Below the pieces are notes generated by a model. That model did no database searches. It had not been told where the DNA came from and saw only the letters and a list, made by a program, of their open reading frames with translations. Shown one piece after another: positions 47,082 to 64,000 of a DNA stretch of 64,000 nt. Within the stretch, counting starts at the first letter, position 1; each line of letters starts with the position of its first letter. The stretch is from Delphinus delphis (taxonomy: Eukaryota > Chordata > Mammalia > Artiodactyla > Delphinidae): the NCBI RefSeq assembly GCF_949987515.2, contig NC_082683.1, positions 100,427,918-100,491,917 of the forward strand, given 5' to 3'. The translations under genes and the position numbers were made by a program.

Positions 47082-47200
47082 TATTTATTGATTTATTTTT
47101 GCCACACCACGTGGCATCTTAGTTTCCTGACCAGGGATTGAACCCACACCCCCTGCAATGGAAGCATGGAGTCTTAACCATTGGACTGCCAGGGAAGCCC
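47082..47200 (-). mobile_element. CHR-type short SINE
   Basis: Minus-strand short SINE ending AGGGAAGCCCC, tail at TTTATTTTTG. Confidence 0.82.
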
Positions 47201-47999
47201 CTGTTTGAGAAGCTTTAGAGGAGCCATGAGAGTAGAGGAGGCTTGATGGTTGTGAGTTGAAAAGTGGATGGGAACTGAGGAAGGTGGAGACTCTTCTTTC
47301 CTAATGACATTGGCAGAGAGTGGAAGGAGAAAAAATAGAATGATAACTAGAGGGAACTAGGGTCAAAGGAGCAGATTTACAGAATTCTAGGGGCAGAAAC
47401 AAGTAGATGGAGGAAAGTAAACATATAAAGAGAGTGGAAACTACAGGTCAGAACAAGTTTCCACTCTTGGAGGACATGCGAGGAGGTGGAAGCAAGACCC
47501 AGGTGGAGGAAGAACCTGGAAGAGAGGAGAGGTGCTTTATCGCTGAGTCTGGAGTGGAGGAGGGGAGAAGAATGCAGACAGAGACACTCTGAGATGTGGG
47601 GGTAGTGTTTGGGGTAGTCAAGGCCTGTATAAGTTTTAATATTCCTGATTCACCGAGTAAGTAAATTAAGGATTATAAAGTTGTTAGCAGGTAGAAATGT
47701 CCAGACAAATGTTGGTAGGTGTAAGTAGTGGGGAAAAGTGCAAACAAATTTCAAGGCTTTACCATCAAATTAAAAATGAAAAGATATTAAGAAACTGCTG
47801 TCTTTTGGGGAATTCCACCTGATACAGGTAAGAAAATATGATTGATTATACTATGAAGAGTTTCTAAAACTGCATATATTGTAACACTCCATTTTTTTTT
47901 TTAATTTACAGTTTCTTTTTGTTTTCCCACACAATTTGAAGTGAATTTGATTATAAAAAAGAACCAGTTTCTTGATAATACTCAATGTTTAATATATGG

Positions 48000-48830
48000 G
48001 GAAACAAACACTCATGTGGTCGGTGAAAGTGTAAGATTTTAGCCTTTCTGGAAGGAAATTTGGCAAAATATTTATCAAAAACCTTTAAAAATATGCTTAT
48101 CCATTGATAAGACAATTTAATATTTATGACTTTATCTTAAGAAAATTATACAAGTGCTCAAAGATATGTTTCAATAATGTTAATTGTAGCCAAACTTATA
48201 AGATTCAAAAAGTAGGAACAGGGACTTCCCTGGTGGTCCAGTGGTTAAGAATCCACCTTCCAATGCAGAGGAGGTGGGTTTGATCCCTGGTTGGGGAACT
48301 AAAATCCCACATGTAGCGGGGCAACTAAGCCTGAGCGTTGCAACTACTGAGCCCATGAGCTCTGGAGCCTGCATGCCACAGGTAGAGAGAAGCCCGAGTG
48401 CCGCAATGAAGAGCCCGCGTGTTGCAACAAAGACTAAAAACAGCCAAATAAATATGTTTTTAAAAGTAGGAACAACTGCAATAGAAGACTGATTAAAGTA
48501 CGGTACAACCATAATATAAAATACCATTCAGTCATTAACATGATGAGTAGATGAATATATATTAACCTGGAAAACATTCAAAGATTTTTATTAAGTGAAA
48601 AAGCATTTTACAAGGATGTATACATAGTATAATCTTGTTTTCATTAAAAAAAAAAGAAAGGCATTTAATTTATGTATCAATATAGACGTTGAAAACAGCC
48701 TGGACAACCTATACCAGCGTTCTGTCTGGGCAGTGGAATGATGGCAATATTTTACTTTTTTCTTTTTTCTTGTTTGCATTTTCTACCATGAACAAGTATT
48801 ATTTTTGTCATTAAAAAACTGAATTTAAAG
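48000..48830 (+). mobile_element. Old L1 3' fragment interrupted by a SINE
   Basis: Decayed ORF2/3' UTR text on both sides of the SINE at 48221. Confidence 0.55.
48221..48461 (+). mobile_element. CHR SINE, shortened
   Basis: Head GGGACTTCCCTGGTGGTCCA, CHR body and AAATAAATATG tail. Perfect target duplication AAAAGTAGGAACA at 48208-48220 and 48462-48474. Confidence 0.92.
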
Positions 48831-49979
48831 CAAAACAAAACATATTCTGGTCCTATTGTCATCTACAGCCCTTAAGGAAAAATGTCCAGAAGTTAAATGG
48901 GACAAGTCTATAAGTGGGACAAGTCTATCTACTCATTCTTTTTCTGTAATTTAACTTCGTTTTTCTTCAAGCATCAGTATATAAACTAGTCTCATTTAAT
49001 TCTATTTTTGCTTTAGTTTTTGGCAAAAGAAAATCATTATTTTCTAAAATCATTATTTTCTATGTCTTTTAAAAATTGTTAATGTGAATATTTCATCCAA
49101 ATTATGGACTACATTGGTTGGAGCTTACCCAGATGCTTCCCATCATTTAGAACATTATTCCAATGGAAAACATTCAGAGTTCCAAATAACAAATTTACAA
49201 ACTATTTTTTAAAGTGGAGACTTATTGTATTTTATCAAGTTAGAGATACCTGTAACCTGAGGCTCTACAGGAAGGAGATGACAGACACTTAACAGGAATG
49301 AGCTGTGCACAGGCAATCACTGCTGCCTGGCTTTTTTGTCCAGAAAGCCCTTCTTCTATTCTACTATAGCAGGTTTCTGTCCCTGCTGTGAAACCTGCTG
49401 GGAGGGCCCAGCCCTTTCCAACCTGCTGTTCACCCCACCCTCCTCCATGCCCTCACAGTCACTCATGGTTTAGATGCCAAAGCGTTCTATGGGGCTTGGG
49501 GCTACCAGTAGTAAACTTTCAGGATGAGCTTAACCCTTTGTTAACATTGCTTCAGTGGCAGCAGTTCTGAGTTCATTACAACCTCTGGTTTGGAATACAG
49601 CCCTTTTGCCAGCAGCAACTATGGACTATTTTTGTCACCCTGCTAGAGGTATATAAAAGTTACCTTAAACCTAAGAAATGAGTTTTAGTTTGGAATATAA
49701 TCAAATTCTGAAATCTTATGGTATTTTACTGTATTTAGCTTCATTTCCCTGTCAGTCATAATTTCCCATACATGCCTAAAAATAAAGAAGTCAACTTCGT
49801 AAGACTCATCCTTTTCCGTGAGACAAACTGACTTTGTTTCCTGCCTCTTGCATGGAACTAAAATTCAGCAATTTGCTCTTAACAAAGCAATCTAAACATC
49901 AAAAGTATACTGCATTCTGTCAGGAGAGAGAGGGAGGCATGCCGTGGGGTCTGTGCAATAATTAACAGTGCTCAACACT

Positions 49980-50180
49980 GTTCCAAGGTTGTTGTTGTTT
50001 AACATATATTAATTCATTTAATTTTCACAACAGTCTTTTGAGGAACTATTATTACCTCCATTTTACAGTTGAAGAAATTCAGGTACAGAGACTGACTTGC
50101 CCAAGGTCTCACAGTTGTTTAAGTGGTAGAGATGGGATTTAAGCCCAGGAATTATGGCTCCTGTGTCGGGGCTCTTAACA
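49980..50180 (-). mobile_element. MIR SINE
   Basis: Reverse MIR: TCCATTTTACAGTTGAAGAA and CTTGCCCAAGGTCTCACAG. Confidence 0.8.
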
Positions 50181-50379
50181 TGGTGTCATTTACGGCCTCA
50201 CTCTTGCTTAGTTGTGCAATGACCGTGATCGTGCCTACAGTATTGGGTTCTGGACTAGACATGAGGATGCAGCATAGTGATTCCCAGCTTGACAGATGGT
50301 TGTAGGAGTAGATCGAAGTCAAGGGGTGTTTAAACTTTTACTTATGGAATCTTCAAACTAAATCTTGAGTGGAAGCCTA

Positions 50380-51075
50380 AAATGAAAAACAAATGAAAGT
50401 GCTTACAGTTAAAGATATGCAAATTGGACAGTAGACAAAAATATCACAGTTTACCTATTAATCTGGTAAGAGTTTGAAATTTTGATATATCCCAGGGTTG
50501 CCTAGGGTCTGGGATAAAACATCTTCTCATGCACTGTTGGAAGGAATCTATTGATAAAACAGTATCTGGAAGACAATTAAGGCCATATGTATTAAAATAA
50601 AAAATGTATTGGGGACTTCCCTGGTGGTCCAGTGGTTGAGACTCTGCACTCCCAAGTTCAGGGAACTAGATCTCGCATACTGCAACTAAAAAAAAAAAAT
50701 ATATATATATATCCCGCATACCACAAGCATGCTGCAACTAAGACCCGGCACAGTCAAGTAAAAAAAAAATTAAAAATTAAAAAAAATTAAAAATGCATCA
50801 AGTGTAACCCAACTATTTTGTGGGAATTTGCTCTATGCATATACTGGCAAATATATGTTGAATATAATGATATTTGATATGACAAAACAATCAACCATCA
50901 AATAAAAAACAGCCCATGTGTTTGTCAGCAGAGAAAAGGTTATATAAATTACAGTACTATATAGTTTTCAAAAGAAAGATGTTGTTGTAAATATGCTGGC
51001 TTAGAAAAGGTGTGGAATTTATGTTATTAAGTGAAATGAGTAAGGTACAGAACACTGTATATCTAGATGATTCAA

Positions 51076-51109
<34 letters not shown>

Positions 51110-51240
51110 CATGTGACCCTGTACATAAAAATCACCACAAAAGATGACAGAAGAACAAGAGAAGTTTAAAGTGATTAACTTTGTGTAAATGTTAAGTAAT
51201 TCTATGTGTGGTTTCCAATTTTTTTCAATTTTTTTAAAAC
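50380..51240 (+). mobile_element. Old L1 3' fragment interrupted by a SINE
   Basis: TGCACTGTTGGAAGGAATC before and TTCTGTGTTAAGT-like L1M text after the SINE at 50612; (CA)n at 51080-51108. Confidence 0.5.
50612..50789 (+). mobile_element. CHR-type short SINE, internally rearranged
   Basis: Head GGGACTTCCCTGGTGGTCCA, then an internal poly(A)/(TA)n block before the distal part (CCGCATACCACAAGC). AAAATG(T/C)AT flanks. Confidence 0.75.
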
Positions 51241-51530
51241 CAGGTTCTGTTACTACTCTTATAAAATTAATAAAATTGACTACTTGAAACACAAGGTCAA
51301 TTCATACAAAACTTCAGGTAGTTGAATTAAAAACTGTCATTCTTGATATTTAAGATTATAAAAATAAAATATCTGGATAATATGCCAAAATAACCCCACC
51401 CCCAAACAGTTGAAAGTGGAGCCTGGGTTGAAGGACAAGGGAAGACGAGCAGAGCCCTGACCACTCAGGCTTTCCCGGAAATCTCCTTTACCATACTCCA
51501 AGGGCTTTGAGCAGCATGGTTTGAAAGCTA

Positions 51531-51751
51531 CCGTTGACCCTTGAACAATGCAGGCCTTAGGGGCGCCTACTCTCCATGAAGTCGACAACCCGCCTATAAT
51601 TTACAGTCAGCCCTCAGTATTCGCGATTCCTCTGTATCCCTGGATTCAACCAACCTTAGAGTGTAGTACTGTAGTATTTACTGTTGAAAAAACATCTGCT
51701 TCAAAGTGTACCTGCCCACTTCAAACCGTGTTGTTCAAGGGTCAATTGCAC
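51531..51751 (+). mobile_element. Tigger-type TcMar MITE
   Basis: Inverted ends TTGACCCTTGAACAA on both sides, bordered by TA at 51529-51530 and 51752-51753, the TcMar target. Confidence 0.85.
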
Positions 51752-51754
51752 TAG

Positions 51755-51935
51755 TGAACCAAAAAGAGCACAGTATCTGAAGTCAGAAGACCTAGGTTCA
51801 AACCTGGAATAAACCCATCTAATTTTACAGGATTCACATCAGTAAAATGTAGACCATTCCTCTTTTACATGGCTTTTGTGGAGGGTTAAACGAGATTTAT
51901 GTAAGAGCACTTTGAAATTGTGAAGCAATATACAG
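51755..51935 (+). mobile_element. MIR fragment
   Basis: AGAAGACCTAGGTTCAAACC at the start and TTAAACGAGATTTATGTAAG near the end. Confidence 0.6.
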
Positions 51936-54003
51936 TTTCCTTTTATGAGAGCCTTGACTTGAAAAGGAGAGACCCAACTGGCAATGAGGCATGAGACAGG
52001 CTCTGTGCATCTTGGGTAGCCTTGATTATTCACCGAAAAATTGGGTAGGAGGTGACCCTGGGCAGTGTCATGAGGGCGACAACTGGAAGAGTGAGGCTAA
52101 GCAAGTTATGCCTCAGTAAACAACATCCTTCTCCTTTGAAACAATCACCAAATTGCAACTAAGGAATTTTTGTTTTCGAGATCTCTCCTCAATGCAATAT
52201 AAAAGACGAATGAGGAGCCAGCCTATGTGGCTCACTGCTGTATGCCCAGAGCAGCACAGCATTTAGGCACATAGTAGGTTCAATAAAAACCTGCTACATG
52301 GGTTAGGAAGGAAAGTCGTAAGGAAAACGTACTGAGCCAACGAAACAAAAACATTCTGTTAGGGCATGTGACTATGCCTCCTAGTGGAATCCAAATGTGT
52401 TTCTCTGAGAGGAAATGTCACACCAGCTATAGAACGATGGGGCGACAGGCCTTGGTAACTTCAGTTCATGTGCCTTGCTAGGCTTTAATATCATATGTTA
52501 AACTCCTCAAATTCACAGGCAAAACAAGCATAAACTTATGAGATTTCTTGATCTAATTTTCAAGATGTATTTAAACTTCATTCCAATGAATAAAAACATT
52601 TTTTTAAATGTTGGGTCTCAATTGTACATGTGGAGAATTGATTTACACTAAGATGTTTAAAATAGTGTGCAGTTTTCCTTCAGACAAATATCATACAAAA
52701 TTCACACATCTCAAGCTCCTCCAGCAAGTGTCAATAGTGCCAATTTTATTATTTCCACAGTAGCCATTCTAGAAGATTGCTTTTCCTAGCCTGGATAATA
52801 TTTCAGCCTACTGCATCTGAAGGCTCTAGTAGGCAACTGCTCAGTTGCAACCACATACTCCCTGGTTAGGCATGTAGCTGCCTCTATCTTTAGAAACATT
52901 TAATATCACTTTAACCCCCAATATTGCAGGCACTACGCCTTGTTCTCTCTATACGGTGCCTAAAAATTGATGGCAATCTGTATTTACACTAGTTTTAAAA
53001 AGAGATTAAACATTAAGTTGAAAAAGAACATCTGCCCCCTCCCCACTATAGGTTAATAAGCAGACTATTTTGGTGCAAGCGCAAAGTAAGTCATGAATAC
53101 AATGTCTCCAGATAAGAATGATTAATTCACTAGGTTTACTCCCAGTTCCTGAATCTGAACCTCTGATGTTCCTTTCGGCACTGCAAAGGGTATTTATTAT
53201 CTGTATTTCGGATGTTCCTAGAGTTCCAGTTTTCTTTTATTAAGGTATAGGACCACATTTCATTGCCCAGGGTTATACTGAAAGCATTACAAACCATACC
53301 CTTCCCCCCTTTGGATACTGGACACTGCTTCTCTGTGCTCTCAAGTCATGGAGCTGGACATAATCTGAAATGTGTCCTAAGTGGTTTTGCAAAATGATCA
53401 CTAGCACAAACTCTTGGCCCCTTTACATGTATTTATGGATACCAAACAACTCATGCGACTCTGTTGGCCTCTTAATGACCTTGAGAATTGCTTGTTCTGA
53501 GAACAGAAACCTTAATAGCACAGAGATGCATAGGAGGTCCCCTCATATTCCAAATAAACAAGTTTCCTTAGCTACTTTTCCATTGTTTGTCTTTCTATAG
53601 CTTCATCTTGCCAAGTGGAACAGCAGCTATCATCAGTAAGATAATATCCTTTCCTCCTTTCCTCTTTCTCAGTTATCAGGGTGTCAAATATTAGAAGAAC
53701 AGAAGATCTGATGTGAGGCATAGGTGACCGACTTAGGAGGAAATCTGTTTTAGATATACCAGTCCATAATTCTGTTTTTCATGTACATTTTACAATCTAA
53801 AATATTTATACTCATCTAGTAGCTAGAAACAGTATCCTGTTGCTTAAATTTGGTTTCCTTAAGCTTAATTCAGTCAAATACTAATGATCCACATTTCTGC
53901 CTTTTTTAAGAAAAAAGTGAAAAAAAAATTGATGTCTTTGGTAGAAAGAATCAAGGTCCTCATAATCACACTATTCCAGTGTTGACTGAAAAAGCCTAGG
54001 TTT

Positions 54004-54341
54004 GGGCTTCCCTGGTGGCGCAGTGGTTAAGAATCCGCCTGCCAATGCAGGGGGACAAGGGTTCGAGCCCTGGTCCGGGAAGATACCACTCGCTGTGGAG
54101 CAACTAAGCCCGTGCGCCACAACTACTGAGCCTGCGCTCTAGAGCCCGTGAGCCACAACTACCGAAGCCCGCGCGCCTAGAGCCCGTGCTCTGCAACAAG
54201 AGAAGCCACCGCAATGAGAAACCCGCGCACCACAACGAAGAGTAGCCCCTGCTCGCTGCAACTAGAGAAAGGCCCGCACGCAGCAACGAAGACCCAATGC
54301 AGCCAAAAATAAATAAATAAATAATTATAAAAAGAAAAAAA
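54004..54341 (+). mobile_element. CHR SINE, full length
   Basis: Head GGGCTTCCCTGGTGGCGCAG to an AAATAAATAAATAA tail. Perfect 17-nt target duplication GAAAAAGCCTAGGTTTG at 53988-54004 and 54342-54358. About 440 bp beyond the NRAS 3' end. Confidence 0.95.
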
Positions 54342-54782
54342 GAAAAAGCCTAGGTTTGAAATCATTCTTTTATATCTCCTTAATTAGGATTGGGAAATCT
54401 GAGATATCCTATTTCAACTTCCCTATTTTGCAAAATGAGGAAACTATTGGCTAGAGTAGTAAAATTATAGTTGGAGCTCATGTTCTCTGGCTCCTAGACT
54501 TTCGCTCTCAAACCTACACCAAGACTGGTAGACTGTAGAGTAGTACAAAAATAGACCAAAAGATCCAATGGTAGTTTTTAGCACTTCATGTTAATGTGTG
54601 AGAATCTGCCATACAGCTTTGAATCACCCCGACATAATAAAGCAGGCTCTGACATATTTTATGCTGAGACAAAATGAGGAACTCAGATCTTCCAATATTG
54701 TCCAAATGTCACATCCAAACGTCTGAATTAAATATTAACTTTCAATAAAGGCAATCAGTGGTAAAAGCAATTATGACTAAGC

Positions 54783-62142
<7,360 letters not shown>

Positions 62143-62999
62143 TTATTAAAAATCACAGGGAATGCAATGCTATTGCTAAGGTTAAATAAGCTCCTAACCA
62201 AGTCCAATTCTGTCTCTTTGGTTTGTCCCTCAAACTGCTGATATATAATCACAAACAGAAAGTACTTAATGTCACCCTAGGAAAAAAGCCCCAAATGCTA
62301 TATGCCTATAGAAAGGAAAATGTGGTCACTCTGTTCCCGGAAAAGATGAAGAAAACATGGTAATTGAAAAGACAGTTCTACCGCACTTAGACTAGAGATT
62401 ACGTTCTTTGAAGTATGAACTGTACTTCTTCTTTGAGTTGTTTATTGTCCATTTACAATTCTAAACATACCTCCACCAATTATAACTTGGTCCAGGATGC
62501 ACTATCTTTTGTGTTTATGATTAAATACACAAATACCTTTTATTTCAGACAAGGTTATAATATCAAAATATTTTTCTCATCATGACAGACTGTACCTCTG
62601 GGGAATATTCCTGAATCAAATTCCTAAAGGTTCCAAACGTGGTATAGTTAATTAATTCCTTGGGAAGACAGACATGCATAGATCATATTAAAAAAAAATT
62701 TCAATTTGACTCTAAGGCAAAAATTTTACTTGTATTTTAATATTTATGTTCTGGGACTTCAGTTCAAAGAAAATAACCTCATCACACTTAGTAAAGATCT
62801 GGCTCCAGAAACAGTATGTAACATAGTTTGCCAGCCCATTTGCATTGAACAGCGCCTCTGTAACTCACGCCATTGCGGGACTGTAATATACTTTCAAATT
62901 AACATAGAATTCACATTGTCCAAATTTCCTTAAAGCATGAGATAGGGTCAAATGTATGAGTGTTCTGAGGAAATAAGCAAAATTAAAATGATAAAGATA

Positions 63000-63245
63000 G
63001 GTTTTAGTCAAACTAATTTATGATAATAGAAGTCAGAGAAGTGGTCATTTCCTGGCAGGATAGGGGGGTTTACTGACTAGAAAGGGGCATGAAAGAACTC
63101 TCTTGGGCATTGGAAATAGTCTATATTTTTATCTATGCGGCGGTTACATAAGTGTACACAAATTTAAAGCCACTGAGCTATAGATGTAAGATTTATATAC
63201 CTTATGTATATTACTTCACAAACAAATAAAACAAATAAAACTCTG
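63000..63245 (+). mobile_element. Old L1 3' end in NRAS intron
   Basis: GTTACATAAGTGTACACAAA and ATATTACTTCACAAACAAAT are typical of L1M 3' ends. Confidence 0.55.
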
Positions 63246-63599
63246 AAAAATAATAAAATGTTCTAACCATTAATACTAAAGCTGGTAAGCCTAAAATAAA
63301 ACTTTGCCAAGGACTAATGACTAATTTTTAATAATGGCTATATTAGAGTTAGCTTGCATTAAACACTCAATGGCTGGGTGGTACGAAGACCAGCATGTGG
63401 ATTAAAATAATCTCTAGAGTTAGACGTTTCTAAACGGAATAAGATTACAAACTCTTTACTTAAAGGACTTTAGATGACATTTACTGAAGCCAATCTATAA
63501 CATGAACTCCCACAAAAACAACAGAAACTTTAAATAAGTGATAATTACACAGTGTGTTAGCATCCACAAAAATTTAACATATTTGATTTTTCACAACAT

Positions 63600-63740
63600 C
63601 CCCTGGGTGTCAGGCAAGACAGGTTTATGGTAATTTAATAGATGAGAAAAGTGATTTGCTCACTATCATATAACTAACTGCAAACAGGGACTGTATTCCA
63701 AGGCACAGTGACTCAAAATCTTATGCTCTTTCTTCCCCAA
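63600..63740 (-). mobile_element. MIR-like fragment
   Basis: Decayed reverse MIR: TAATTTAATAGATGAGAAAA and TCATATAACTAACTGC. Confidence 0.4.
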
Positions 63741-64000
63741 CCCACAGTCTCAGCTGCTTCAAGTGGCTAAGAAACACTCAGATCTCTGAATCCTTCATCT
63801 CCATCCTGCTATCATTCAGGTATTCTATGACCTGTGTTTCTTTTTAACGGAGCTGTCATATGTGGAGAAACTAAATGAGTCCAACACTGAGTTTGTAACC
63901 ATTTTCAAAACTGTTAAAAACTGTAAACTTTTTAGAAAATCATCAGTAGCTAATAAAAGTGAACTCTTCTCCAAAAACAGGTAAAGCTTTACTTACTGTA

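Larger units (their letters stand above)
41850..54780. other. AMPD1-NRAS intergenic region
   Basis: Apart from the repeats listed separately (Tigger1, CHR SINEs, MIR, old L1, a microsatellite) I see no exon. Stretches 46500-47080, 47210-47990, 48840-49970 and 51940-54000 show nothing I can assign. Confidence 0.6.

Noticed and set aside
54004..54075. tRNA-like head of CHR SINEs as tRNA genes
   Set aside because: SINE heads derive from a tRNA but are degenerate, repeated many times and attached to SINE bodies.

Overview
The window is vertebrate nuclear DNA, almost certainly from a whale or dolphin. It has intron-exon genes, MIR and old L1 fossils, and at least 18 tRNA-derived SINEs of the CHR type (heads reading CTTCCCTGGTGGCGCAGTGG or CTTCCCTGGTGGTCCAGTGG). 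CHR SINEs are known from cetaceans, hippos and ruminants. The short poly(A)-tailed subtype and the absence of bovine BovB/Bov-tA structure point to Cetacea. Species cannot be read from the sequence.

Two protein genes are directly supported, both on the minus strand, so the high coordinate is upstream. AMPD1 (muscle AMP deaminase) is complete. Its 16 coding exons run from the ATG at 41599 to the stop at 21412. All phases join and all splice sites are canonical GT/AG, giving 2244 nt and 747 aa, the size of the original human protein. NRAS is partial. Its 3' UTR (about 54.78-58.43 kb, split by two introns) and the coding exons for residues 38-189 are present. The first coding exon (residues 1-37, with the P-loop) lies beyond 64000. 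The gene order matches human 1p13.2 (DENND2C - AMPD1 - NRAS, all the same strand). The CpG island at 17.93-18.75 kb, with a minus-strand CCAAT box and GC boxes, is therefore the likely DENND2C promoter, and 1-17.9 kb is probably its first intron.

Layout: 1-17.9 kb is repeat-rich, with L1 3' ends, CHR SINEs, a hAT element with a perfect 8-bp target duplication, and an inverted pair of Tigger-like elements. The CpG island is at 17.9-18.8 kb. The AMPD1-DENND2C spacer is at 18.8-21.4 kb. AMPD1 occupies 21.4-41.6 kb, with an E-box/MEF2/E-box cluster just upstream. The spacer at 41.8-54.8 kb holds a nearly full-length dead Tigger1 transposon with a nested SINE. NRAS occupies 54.8-64 kb.

AMPD1 acts in the purine nucleotide cycle of skeletal muscle and NRAS is a membrane-anchored GTPase; they are neighbours by ancestry, not a pathway. 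I found no previously undescribed multi-gene system. The more interesting points are the AMPD1 12-nt microexon with an altered codon 12, the AMPD1 stop codon overlapping a poly(A) hexamer, a purine G-tract beside the exon 9 donor, the NRAS 3' UTR introns, and several nested or fold-back transposon structures.
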